A stretch of DNA of 64,000 nt from Nissolia schottii (lineage: Eukaryota > Streptophyta > Magnoliopsida > Fabales > Fabaceae), in contig QANU01105760.1 in the NCBI GenBank assembly GCA_003254905.1, positions 34,847 through 98,846 of the forward strand. The letters run 5' to 3'. Both the position numbers and the translations under genes were made by a program. Positions 36,059-47,432 of the stretch are shown here, one piece after another. Below the pieces are notes generated by a model. That model was not told the origin of the DNA, ran no database searches, and saw only the letters and a list, made by a program, of their open reading frames with translations. Position 1 is the stretch's first letter, and every line of letters starts with the position of its first letter.

Positions 36059-37309
36059 ATGGGGAGGCCACCTTGTTGTGAAAAAATTGGGATCAAGAAA
36101 GGACCCTGGACTCCTGAGGAAGACATCATCTTGGTCTCTTACATCCAAGAACACGGACCTGGGAATTGGAGATCCGTTCCCACCAATACAGGTCAATTAA
36201 TCTTGTTAATTTTGTAGTTTTATTTTTTTTATTATCCAGTTTTAATTTAATTAATTAGCTAGCTAGCTAGCTAGGCCATTTAATTAAATTAAATTTAGAT
36301 TTGGGTGCTGCAGGTTTGATGAGATGCAGCAAAAGCTGCAGGCTCCGATGGACCAACTATCTTCGACCAGGCATCAAACGAGGTAACTTCACCGATCATG
36401 AGGAGAAGATGATCATCCACCTCCAAGCCCTTCTCGGCAATAGGTACGTACTGCCTATATATCTTCTTCTTCTTCAATTCTTCTTCTTCAATTCTTATAA
36501 ATATTAATTAATTAATTTCCCCTATTTCTTTTCTGACCATATATGAACAACAACTGTTGGTTGTCTGCAGATGGGCTGCAATAGCTTCATACCTTCCACA
36601 GAGGACAGACAACGACATAAAGAACTACTGGAACACTCACTTGAAGAAGAAGCTCAACAAGAACCAGTCTGAAGATAGCGGCGGCGGCGGCCACGACCAC
36701 CACCAAGAAGGACACTCTTCCTCTTCCTCACATCCCAAGGGTCAGTGGGAGAGAAGGCTCCAAACAGACATCCAGATGGCCAAACAAGCCTTATCCGAAG
36801 CCTTGTCCCTCCAACAACCACCAACTACAACAAATATCATCATGCCAGAAACAGCAACAGCAACAACAAAGCCCTCTGATAATGATAATGATAATGACAT
36901 TAATAATAATGCCCCGTTGTACGCGTCAAGCTACCAGAACATAGCCAGATTGCTTGAGAATTGGATGAAACCTACCCCGAATATTGAGACCAATTCTTCG
37001 GGAAATTCCTTTAGTTCGAGCGAAGGAGGTCAGAGCAATAACACTAGCACGCCGGATGATCATCATGCCTTTGACGACTCCTTGATGTTGACCTTCCAGT
37101 CATCCGACGGCTCTAATCAATCCGGATCCGGATCCGTGTCGGTCGAAGAGAGCAACAAGGTTGGTTTGTTCCAATATCAGATCAGGAAGCCGGAGGCACA
37201 GGTCCCTCTTACTTTGCTCGAGAAGTGGCTCTTTGATGACGGCGCTGCCCAATGCCACGAAGATCTCATCAACATGTCGCTTGAGGAGACTGCCTCACCT
37301 TTGTTTTAA
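36059..37309 (+). CDS. MYB31: R2R3-MYB transcription factor, subgroup 1 (MYB30/31/60/94/96 type)
   Basis: A nuclear DNA-binding regulator; subgroup-1 MYBs control cuticular wax and very-long-chain fatty-acid synthesis, stomata and stress responses (family knowledge). Three GT-AG exons: 36059-36191, 36314-36443 and 36571-37309, giving 333 residues with introns at the classic R2R3 positions. R2 (about 14-62) has [31 protein letters not shown] and [14 protein letters not shown]3 (about 67-113) has [40 protein letters not shown] and WNTHLKKKL. The C-terminus is Ser/Asn/Gln-rich, with the subgroup-1 motif [11 protein letters not shown] near 308-318. MYB31 rather than MYB30/96 is chosen only from its place beside the hydrolase and MIF genes. 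A miR858-like site lies in exon 3. Confidence 0.95.
36252..36273. repeat. (TAGC)n microsatellite in MYB intron 1
   Basis: About five tandem copies of 'tagc' within the first intron. No coding effect. Confidence 0.8.
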
Positions 37310-38329
37310 TTAAGGCCATCCAATTCTAGACGCTCAATTAAGAGGAATTTTTGTGTCGTGCTCAAGCAAGCTTGCTTTATGTTAAATATGTTCCAAACAT
37401 TATTTTAAGTTGTAAGTCACCCTTCTATGATCGATCGCACGAGAATTTCTCTTGAATTAAGCTCTCCTTAGTTAGTTTGTCGTGGCTTCTTCCTTCCTTG
37501 TTTTCAAGTCTTTTGAGCTCTTAATTTGCTGCAAATGGACCTGATGAGTTAATTAGTTGAGTTGAGTAGGAAGGTATATAACTCCTTCTTACTCTGCGAA
37601 TTACAAGAATGAATTGTACATTAACATCTGCATCCTTGCTGATGTTATGTACCAACTATTAGAGAGTTCAATGTATGTGTATTTTGGAAATTTGTTTTAC
37701 TGTTTTCTAAGTTGGCGGTTACAGATTAATTGTGTCTAGGGCTACAAAGAATTACGGATTCAGATCAACATTACTTGTTTAATGAAAATTAGATCATTGG
37801 GTTTTATTCAATGTTAGTTACAGGGAAGAACCCAATACTAAACTGCTTGAGTATATACGAATTAATGATTCTATCTTTAAAATATTGGATTGGAATCTCA
37901 TAAAACCCAGCGAAGTTGGGTTAATTATGGGAAGAAATAAACTATTTACATTTTCTAGTATTGCGTTCAAGGATGGTTGAATAGGGCTACAGAATCTAAG
38001 TATTAAGGTAACATTAATACACTGGCTTTGATAAATTTATCATACGATAGTAAATTTACATGTATTTTTAGCTCTCTTAAAGTTAGGGTATTATAGCATT
38101 TGGGAGGGCTGAGGTATTGTTCCACGATAAATCAATTAGAATACTGATAGTTTAAAGTCTCACATACATGAATTGATTAGCACAATTTATGCATAGGTAT
38201 ATGACAGAGATTAATTAATTACGTATTTCACCTCTCACATAAAAATACACCTCTGACTTGATAGCTGCATGCAGTAACACATAGTTTAATATAAACATAA
38301 AAAAGTATAATTGATATTAATCAAATTTT

Positions 38330-38614
38330 GGTTTTGCTATCAAACCCCAATCAAATTTTTGTTAGGTTATTTTAGTTCATTAGGGTTATTTAGATTAGAT
38401 GGTTATTTAGTTTTTTTTTTTTTCAATCTTTTTAGTTCATTTGGGATTCGATTTTTGGAAATAAGAATTGAGAAAATTATATAACTAAACAAAAATTAAG
38501 GTATTATTATGAAGATTCTCATGATTAATGACAACTTTTAAGTTGATACAATGTTAAATTGCATTATTTTAAATGGAAGGATATGGTGCCCCTAGGGCCA
38601 CCAAATAACCCACC
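38330..38614. repeat. fragment related to the TIR element at 29720-30170
   Basis: It shares 'ggttatttagttttttttt', 'attatataa(t/c)ta-aaca-aaatta' and the terminal block 'atatggtgcccctagggcc' (inverse of the block at 29731). It ends in ccaaataacccacc against ccaaagaatcgacc. The matching left end was not found. Confidence 0.5.
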
Positions 38615-38769
38615 TAAAATTATTCTATTGTCACTACCAAACAATTCAATTTTTTTGGAGAGATAATTATGTTACTCATAATATTTCAAAGTTGGTAACA
38701 AATGACTTGTTGACATTTTTATTTTACTTAGTGGACATTTTTATTTAGACACAGATTACTCAGCCATTG

Positions 38770-38888
38770 GAAACTTTTCGTTGCCGATTTTGTCGTTAAA
38801 TCCATCCGTAACACATTCCATCACTAATAGCGATAAAATCATTTATGTTGCAGAATTTTGTCGCTATCCGTGTGTTTTTTTAGTAGTG
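38770..38888. mobile_element. CACTA-type (En/Spm-like) transposon terminus
   Basis: Read on the minus strand from 38888 it begins CACTACTAAAAAAACACA, then has subterminal copies of 'atagcgacaaaatt' and 'gcgataaaatc'-like motifs. CACTA ends with short subterminal repeats are typical of this superfamily. No opposite end or transposase is seen. Confidence 0.6.
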
Positions 38889-40127
38889 TTAGTTTTTTTT
38901 TTTTTTGTCTTGACCAAGACATCCCACCAATGTAATCAATGACTAATCTTATCATAATAACTGACATCACACGAAGCGATAGACGATTAACCATGGATGA
39001 GGCTTCGTTCTTATAGGTGAGGATTGAACCCTACCTCATAGTTAAAGAATGAAGTGATGTTCCAACACGCCATACCACATAATTTTTAGTAGTATTATTT
39101 ATTACTAGTTCACTTTTACCACTATCTATAAACAGGTTTTAATCCATCGCATATGTTCAAACGTTCAACCAAAAATTACGATAGTCATAATGAAGCTTGA
39201 ACTTAGAATTGATGCATACTACCGAAGGAAATTTCCTCACCTCTCTTACGAGTTAATTTATTCTCATCTCTTGTTTGTTTTCTTGGGTTTTTCCATCTTC
39301 TGTTGCTTTGTCTCGTGGGAGGCTGGACCAATGTATTCTGATTTTGGTCAATGAATATATTTGTTAAAATAAAAAATAATATCAGAATCCCTCATAGAGT
39401 CCAGTTCTACTCATCAAGTCAACCTTAAAATAATTAACCACCAGATATTTCTCTCAATTTTTCTATGGAAAATAAAATTTCTTACAAATTTAAAAAAAAA
39501 CACCAAATCTAAATTTAATAAAAGAAATATATATTTTGTATTCTAAAGGCAAGTGATATGTGACTTTAAGTTGACATCTAAGCATTTTAGTTTTAAGTGG
39601 AAGACCAACACATGAAATATTATAAATTAAAACATGTATTATGGCCCTTTTAAAATAGATGTGAATGCAATTCTATCACATGTAAGACCATCAAAATTAA
39701 AATACTCACAAGAAAAAAATAAAAAAATTAACCAATAGAAAAGGATGACAAAAGCACCTACAAGAGAATAACAAAAACAAAGTAAAAGGCACAAAAAGTA
39801 AAATAAAACGGCGGGCTGCCATTAGGAGAAAAATGATTGTTCCACTCAACAGTACTCACATTTTAAAAAAAAATCTAGAAAAAGAGATATGGAGAAAAGA
39901 AAAGAATTATAAAGTATTCAACAATTTTTTATCTTTTTTTTTAATCATGATGTATTCTAAAATAATTATAAAATCAAAGTTAGTGCATGCACATAGGGTA
40001 GGGGCGGAGCCTCTTACAATGGATGACGGTAACCCATAAAATTTTAATTTTTCTTACAATAGTATAGATAGTTTTTTATTTGTCTCCCTTAAAATTTTTG
40101 TATACTTAATAATAAATAAAATATAAG

Positions 40128-40553
40128 TGTACCTGGAAGGTATGTTTCGGATCCTAGAGCTCCTTGGAGGATGATGATCGGTCGGGGCGGGTACTTGCAA
40201 GGACTCCGATGCCTAAGTCAGTAAAGGGTTGAGGTGTGGGTGTAAAGTATGGGTCTAGAGTCTGAGAGAGTACCTAGATGGCTGACCCTGTTTATATACC
40301 TGGATGGTATTCGTGATTTCCTCAATCCCGCGGATATCCTTATTGTTTTGCCTTCGGGGATCGCGGCGTGATGCCAGCTGGTGAGAGTCCGTCACGGGGC
40401 GTGATGATAGCTGGTTAGTTTGGGGTCGGCTCGGGTTGCGCTAGCTCTCTCGGACCGTTCTGCGGGTATGGGCCATTATCCTCTAGTTGGACTGCCCTGT
40501 GGGCCGATCACGGGTGTTCCGCGGAATGGGCCTTTGAGGTCCAGTCCGTAACA
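40128..40553 (-). repeat. 3' LTR of the Tat-like element
   Basis: Left copy on the plus strand: begins TGTACCTGGAAGG and ends CCAGTCCGTAACA. It pairs with 44090-44515. Confidence 0.9.
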
Positions 40554-41279
40554 GGAGCCCCCAACTCGGGGCGCAGAGTGTAACTTTGCGGCCTAAGTTA
40601 ATTTATTTCTGCAAAGATGATAGTGCTGCTCGGGTGCATGACGGTTAGGTTCGAGCTTTTGGGGAATCGTACGATTGGGCGGGGGTCATGTCTGGGATTT
40701 TAGTCCACCTGATTGCTGCCACGTATGTTACTTTTTGGACGTTTTGTCTTCCCAAGGAGTGGGTTTCAGAGGCGTAATGATGAGTTTTGGTGGGAAACGT
40801 TTCGTTTTCTTCCCCATTCCTTGCCTATATAAACTCTGAGGGGGTTCCATCTTTTCATTTTTGAATCCTTTCCTTCTTTGTGCTTGTTTTCTCGAGCTTT
40901 CTTTGTTGGTGCTGCTTTGACGAGTCTTGCCTCTCGCTCTTCCTTTCTCTCGCCACTGATTTTAGTCTTGGTAAGATCTTTTCCCTTTTCCTTCATGTTA
41001 TGTTCCATTGCTCTGAGGAAATATTTCTTTTTGTGATGCCTTTTGATTTTCATTTTCTATGTTGAGCATTTCTGGTTTCCCCCTTTTTCTGTATTGAAAT
41101 AATGGATGCTTCTTATATTTTCTGGTGTTCTCTGTCGAATGTGTTTTCTGTAAAATGTGTTTCCTGGGGTTTTGGGGTAGATGTTGGTGGCCTCTTGTGC
41201 TGGGGAATATGTTGATAGGGGTCCTTTCTTTGCTTTCAGTAGTTTGGTTATGGGGAGGTCAAAGAAGAGCTTCTAGGAA

Positions 41280-42340
41280 TTGAGGCGACCGCGCCCCCTT
41301 CGGGGAAGGCACGAGTGGTTGTCGTACGGGTGGATAGATCCGGAGGTTTTTACCATTCCTTCGATCATCCGCGGTGCACATATCGAGCATATGAGTAGTG
41401 CTTTGGTGCTGACAGAGGAGGGTGTAGAAGATCACGAATATAGGTTAAAGGAAGCCTCCGCGGATGAGCGGGTGTGTATGGCGCAGCACCAGGACACTCC
41501 CCATTTTCTGTGGATGTATGAAGATTTTTTTTTCTCGTTTGGGAGTTAGGCTACCTTTTTCTCATTTCGAGAGGGAGGTGATGAGGTTGTGCACCTTTAG
41601 TCCGACGCAGCTTCATCCTAATGGATGGGCTTTGCTCTGCGGATTCCAGATTGCTTGCGAAAAGTTTAGCATGGAAGCTTTTCCCAATACTTTTCTGAGT
41701 TTGTATACCTTGATAAACCCAAAGGGGTCCGCGGTCCCCGGGACGCAGTTCAGGTATCGCAACTGGCATACTTTTAAGAGTGCTCCTAGCACGCGAATCA
41801 TTTCTCAGTGGGAAGATTCTTTTCAATTTAAATGGAAGTATTTCAAAGTTTTTTCTGCTTTTGGGAGGAGGGCGTTCTGGGAGGGGGATCAGGATACGGT
41901 GGTGGGGATATCGTGCTACTGGAACATCAATATTCACCACCATCGTCCTTCCCATCTATCCGAGGAAGAGTTGGCAGAGAGGGAATTTTTTATAGCGTTG
42001 ACTCGAGACTGGCCTCTTAAGGTTAGGGAGATTGTCGAAGATGTGGACGCGCAGCCGTACCTAGGTAGTAACCGTCCCCTTCCCTTTTCTTTTGCTTTAT
42101 GCTACTGCTGTTGTCATATTGATGTCTTGTCATTTTTTTTTTGTAGATTCCAGGCTCTGCGGAAGTATCCAATGTCAGAATTCTTCAATCCGAGTCGATC
42201 AAAGCAGCTTCTGAAAATAATATTCACGGAGCTTCCTTGGTCTATTAAGACCCTTTTGACTTCTGCGTTTACCAGCGTGGCGGAAATGACCATAGGATCA
42301 TCGTGGACGGCAGTAGCATGAGCAAAGTCTTCGTGGGTGA
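41280..42340 (+). pseudogene. antisense extra ORF of the Tat-like element, PF04195-like ('putative gypsy type transposon')
   Basis: Coding potential on the plus strand, opposite to gag and protease. The block with LHPNGWALL, REVMRLC and WKYFKVFS resembles the plant PF04195 family found in extra ORFs of Tat/Retand-type elements (family knowledge). The frame breaks at a run of T (about 41525-41533): the first frame stops at 41549 and the second covers 41464-42321. A likely spliced intron with GT-AG borders lies at 42065-42146, with a T-rich 3' end. Function unknown; probably no longer intact. Confidence 0.65.
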
Positions 42341-42404
42341 AGGTAATGTTTGGGAAATACCTGAATCCGGGGAACTTGTGGCTGGTTTCGTTGTTAAGGT
42401 GCAA
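42114..42404 (-). pseudogene. retroviral-type aspartic protease fragment of the Tat-like element
   Basis: Minus-strand frame with HDDPMVISATL and then VLIDQGSSVNIIF. The Asp-x-Gly of the retropepsin active site is kept as D-Q-G-S-S, the plant gypsy form. No reverse transcriptase follows in frame; the element sequence instead enters the antisense ORF region. Confidence 0.75.
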
Positions 42405-42800
42405 GACTTCTTGGAGGTGTCTTTTTCTTGCAGAACGGGTGGACCCACCTCCCGCGAATCCCCCGACAATGGTATTAATTATCCTATTTGTTTATGTTCT
42501 TCTGCATTGTCTATCCCGCTTGTCCTGCGAATGGTTCTCTTTCTCGCGGTATACTCTAGGGTAGGGTCTTCTTTCCAGTTCCCTAGATTCCATCTTCCTT
42601 TTTGTTTCTTGGATCACATATCTTTCCAACTTACCTCCGCGGACCCATGCCTCCACTTCATCTTTCAGATCTACAAAGTTTTCTGTGTTGTGACCATATG
42701 AATCGCGGAAGGCACAGAATAGTGAAGTGTCCGTACCTAATCTTAGTCAAACGGGCTTAGGTCTCAGAAATCCGTCCTTGTGTTGAATCTCTCTATACAG

Positions 42801-44019
42801 TTAGGTGAGAAATATCGTCAACAGAGTATAATTGGTGTATCGTCCTTCCTTGACTATCCGACTCCTATCGGTCGGTGGACGATCAATTCTTAAAGGCTGG
42901 TTGTATTTTTTCCTCAGACCTTCACCTCCTTCGTGGACGAGGTCAGCTCTTATCGCTTGCATACCTTCTTCTTGGAACAAGTATTCTTTCGTCATCTTTT
43001 GTATTTCTATCAAGCTCCGTGGAGGGCGTTTGGACAGGTTTTTTGCGAACGGGCTGCCTTTCTTGAGGCCGTTCGTGAGCCCCATTAGCACAGCCTGCGG
43101 CTACAAGTCTTCTACTTGCACACACTCTTCGTAGAACCTGTCTAGGTATTGGCAAAGTGTTTCTTCTCCTCTTTGTATGACACCAAAGAGGCTTACGGCC
43201 GTCTTGCGTTTCGTTCTTCGGGTGGTGAAGTTGGCCAGGAATCGCTCAGCCAGGTCATCGAAACAGTAGATGCATTTTAGTGGAAGGGCATTGAACCAAA
43301 CTAGTACTCCTTTTCTTAATGTCACAGGAAACGACTTGCATTGGATGGCGTTCGAGGCCCCATCCAGTATCATTTGATATCCAAACGCGTTGAGGTGGTG
43401 CTAGGGATCAGCCGTTCCGTCGTAGGGTTCCATGTCGGTAGGGGCGAAAACCGGGCAAGGGTAGCGCTTTAAGGATTTCTTCAACGAAAGGGTGGTTGTC
43501 CTTCCCTTTTGATTTCTTTATTCCTATGCGGATTTTCTCATGACATGTCTCTGCAAGCGCTTTGTATACTGATCCCTTTGCTTCATCTTCCGCGTCCTAG
43601 CCATCACCGTGGTTAAGACCGTCGATGTGGCGTTCCCTTTCTTGGGCTTCCAGCACTACTTGCTTTCGCCTTTCCTTTGCATCTTTCCTGGCCTTGTTCG
43701 CAGCTAGTTTGATATCCCTCTGCTTCTTCCTTTCTTCCTCTGCTCGAGTCAGCGTTAACAACACCCCTTCTAGCTGTTCGATTTTTTCTGCCTGAGTTCG
43801 AACGACTTCAGCGAGATCTAGGGGTGAAAGGATATTGGTATCTTCGGGTTGGTCTGGTTGGGGAGAAGTAGGGTTTCGGTTAGCGCAAGGAGGAGCCGCA
43901 GTGTGCTCGGGTGATGGTAGTGGTTGATTGAGTGGGGCTTGAGTTCCAATGGATATCGATCCTCTGGTGTCCTTTGATGTCGCGACACGATAGGTCCTTC
44001 TTGTAAGCTTCGGAGGCAT
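42801..44019 (-). pseudogene. gag region of the Tat-like element, frame-broken
   Basis: A first frame (43597-44019) starts at an ATG just inside the 5' LTR and has a Pro-rich part and a charged Lys/Arg/Glu helix. A retrotransposon-gag domain follows in another frame (43101-43373: PVTLRKGVLVWFNALP, RTKRKTAVSLFGVIQ, LCQYLDRF). A further Lys-rich frame lies at 42801-43091. Stops and frame changes show decay. Confidence 0.75.
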
Positions 44020-44089
44020 GGTGAATTCGGGCTCCGGGGTTCGAAAGAGAATTTGGGATAACCGAGAAGCTTCCCACAGATGGCGCCAA

Positions 44090-44515
44090 TGTACCTGGAA
44101 GGTACGTTTCGGATCCTGGAGCTCTGTGGACGATGATGGTCGGCCGGGGCGGGTACATACAAGGACTCCGATGCCTAAGTCATTAAAGGGTTGAGGTGTG
44201 GGTGTAAAGTATTGGTCTAGAGTCTGAGAGCGTACCTGGCTGGCTGGCCCTGTTCATATACCTGGATGGTATCCGTGATTTCCTCAATCCCGCGGATATC
44301 CTTCCTGTTTTGCCTCCGGGGATCGCGGCGTGATGCCCGCTGGTGAGAGTCCGTCACGGGGCGTGATGATAGCTAGTCAGTTTGGGGTCGGCTCGGGTTG
44401 CGCTGGCTCTCTCGGGCCGTTTCACGGGTCTAGGCCATTATCCTCTAGTTGGACTGTGTTGTGGGCCGATCGCGGGTGTTCCGCGAAATGGGCCTTTGAG
44501 GTCCAGTCCGCAACA
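44090..44515 (-). repeat. 5' LTR of the Tat-like element
   Basis: Right copy on the plus strand: begins TGTACCTGGAAGG and ends CCAGTCCGCAACA. Directly outside its inner edge is the primer-binding-type motif (about 44073-44089). Confidence 0.9.
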
Positions 44516-46864
44516 AAAATGTTAGTTGCGACCAATCATTCAATTTCATTATCCTCTTTTCTAGCTTTAACTTCACTCTTATATTTTTTGTTGTTTCTGT
44601 CTAAATTAAAAGAGTAAAAGAAACATGTTATTTCTCAATCCATTCTTTTTTTAACATATATAATTGTGTGTAATTGAGAAAAGTATAACTTGTATTGTAT
44701 ATTTATTTTATTTAGTTTTTAAAGAATGATTTTGGGTTGAATTGAGATACAATTTTAGCTTTACTTTTTTTTTAATTCTAAGCTTTATAGGACATTCTGT
44801 ATTTTTTTAATAAAGTATGAGTTGATTATTTTTGACATTTAGTAATTTAAAAAAGATTATTGTTTTCAATGTCAATATGATGTGGTATATGTGTCTCTTG
44901 AGTTTTGATTGTGGAATTTGTACTTTTCTTTTATAGATATAATATATTCTATACATAAATTTAATGAGTAAAATTTTATTTTGATCATCTAAAAGTATAA
45001 CAATCTCTACATTAGTCCTTTAAAAAAATTGTTCCAAATTAATCTCTTAATAATTAAAAATGTCACTGCATTAATCTTTTTGGATGACTAATGAAATGAT
45101 CACTATACTTTTAAAAAATTAAATAAAATCACTAATATGTAATATTTTTAATCATTAAAAAATTAATCTCATAAATAATTTTAGAGAACTAATATAATGA
45201 TGACATTATAACATGACCAAAGCTGGGCCCTTAAGAAGTGTTCTAGCTCCGCGCCGCGAAGGGTAGTACAATTACACCAATATTAATACACGCAAACTCT
45301 TTAAAATCATATGCTAACTAAAAAGTACTTGAAGGTTTTCTTTTTTAATATTAAAGTTTAGGTGGAGTTAGGCACCGGTATTCTACTAAAATCAGAGCAT
45401 GCTTTCACATTCTTTGAGTATTTATAAAAATAATTACAAATCACCCATCCATAAGATCTTTACATTTAACTAAGTGTGTTATTTCTTGTTGGCAAAGGGC
45501 TTGAAATTTACCTACTTTGTTAAATTTCTTTCGTGAAAGGATGAAAAAAAAAGAGTTTATTACGAGAGTAGCATAAATAAATTTAAAGAAAAACTAAATT
45601 TAAAAAAAAATAAAAAAGTAAAAAGAGTAACTCTTTAGGATATTAGACACCATTACTTTTCTCCCCTTTTTCGGTATATAATAGTGTCAAAATCAAGCGG
45701 GTTCGTGTCAATGCCTCATAGTTCCATGTCATCCCAGCCTTCAAATTAGTAAACAGCAAGATTAGAGAACCCATGTATATCTATACAATTTAGACTCGTA
45801 CATGCAACTAGCCAAACAAATTGGACACAGCCACGTGTGGACCTAAGACATGAACCTTGCCATCCAACCAGACAATTTGATTAAGTAAATCTTGTGGCAC
45901 TAGGACGCCCAAAATAAAGGTTTGCCCTGCCCCATAGGGGTCAAGCACTTATAGCATGGTGTTTCGGAGGGGGGGACCCTAATTAAAATTTTTTTGAAGT
46001 CAGCGTTCCCTTGATTACCAGCCACAACATTTGGCAAAATCTCCCTGCTTATTTGATTATGTGTATAATATGCAATTGGGAAATTAAAACTAGTGGCCTA
46101 AATTGCCAGTTGTCCTGATTCTCAATGAGGAATAATAACTATACCGATTCTGTTGGACCCTATGAATAGTACTCTACTAACAATCCATTCTGGTTCACAT
46201 AAGGGATTAAAAAATATCGACCCCTTGTTCTATCTGTGACATGTATGTTTTATTTATTTGTTTGGTTACGAAAGTTATCGGTCATCTTATTAAGATTCCA
46301 ATATATTTTAGACATTTTAAATATTTATAAATATATTTACAGGTCATTCATTAAAATGACTCTCGGGTTAATTATAAAAATTAAATCTATATCTATTTTA
46401 AATGAGTCATTCCTACATCAATACGTAACCGTGTTGTGGGAGCGTGAATGTTTTATTATGTTTTAGTCCTGTGTATTTTCACATTGCTGTCACAACGTGA
46501 TTCAGCATGAGAACTCTGCACACATATGCATATCGTACTTTTCCTTTTCTAGGAACTGAGATATCGTTCAGAAGTGGTCCACCTCTGGGTAGTTTCTGCA
46601 TTAATTCTTTGTCTGTTAGCTAAGAACAAAGTCAACTATTTTATCAGAAATTCTTTTATACATTTTGGTGTAAAAAGAATTATGTATTACATAAAATATA
46701 TATCATTTTTGAAAAAAGATAAAAATAATGAAGAAAAAAAATGATCAATGATATATACTTCATATAATGTATAATTCTTTTTTACATCATAATGTATAAA
46801 AGAATTTTTCGTATTTCATATATTTATCTTATATTCTTAATTATATTTTAACATCTATGAAATT
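44516..46864. other. intergenic, repeat-rich
   Basis: AT-rich. An inverted-repeat segment at about 44965-45210 has mirrored 'tgatcatctaaaagtat' and 'atacttttaaa...atgatca'-type arms, like a MITE. No gene is recognised. Confidence 0.4.
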
Positions 46865-47432
46865 TGTTCTAGAGTAACTCGAATTGAGGAGCAAGGTTAT
46901 CTGAATACAAGAGATAAATGAGGAGGTGCCTTGGCGGAAACTCTGACGTTGATCTCTTTGTGCTCATGGTGAAGGCGACAGAGTGTACTTGCAAAGGTAC
47001 CTTGACGTTCAAGTTAGTATAGGTGGTGTGATACTTTTTAGTATATATGAACTAAAGATAGCTGGTTAGTACTGAGACTATGTGTTTATATAGGCGAGCG
47101 TAACGAGCTGGAATAGAGATGGTTATTGATTCCGGATGATATGCAATAAATAAATGATTAACATTGATCTCGATTTGTTACTAACTGGCCGTTATAGGAA
47201 GGTAGGATAAGATAAAAGGTTACACTTATCTTTTAATGGTTCCGTAACTCCCAGGGTGATATATTCTAAGTTGGATTTCCTAGTTGTTTAGGCCATTTAT
47301 GACTTTTGAACTCTTAATCCGACTTTTGTCTGTCCTAGGAGTTAAGTCGTCTTGGACTCCTAACTCAGGACCTTGCTTCGTCCTAGGAGTTAAATCCAAA
47401 GAAGTTTTATCTCAAAACTCTAATCCGTAACA
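46865..47432. mobile_element. solo LTR, Tat/gypsy-like
   Basis: 568 bp from TGTTCTAGAG to CTAATCCGTAACA, flanked by the 5-bp repeat aaatt (46860-46864 and 47433-47437). The layout resembles the LTRs at 27129 and 40128 ('tgcaaaggtaccttgacgttcaagt', trimmed; 'ccgtaaca' end), but the sequence is diverged. No internal region. Confidence 0.82.

Larger units (their letters stand above)
37310..40127. other. intergenic downstream of MYB
   Basis: 3' UTR/flank of MYB, then AT-rich DNA. It contains a fragment related to the 29720 element (38330-38614) and a CACTA-type end (to 38888). No gene is recognised. Confidence 0.45.
40128..44515 (-). mobile_element. Tat-lineage Ty3-gypsy LTR retrotransposon, deleted, non-autonomous
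   Basis: Two 426-bp LTRs (40128-40553 and 44090-44515) in the same orientation differ at roughly forty sites by eye (about 9%), so it is fairly old. In element sense (minus strand) the LTR runs TGTTACGGAC...CAGGTACA. It is followed at 44089 downwards by a primer-binding-type TTGGCGCCATCTGTGGG. A purine-rich GTTGGGGGCTCC precedes the 3' LTR. gag and protease fragments are on the minus strand; reverse transcriptase, RNase H and integrase are missing. An extra gene lies on the opposite strand. No matching 5-bp target duplication is seen. Confidence 0.88.
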
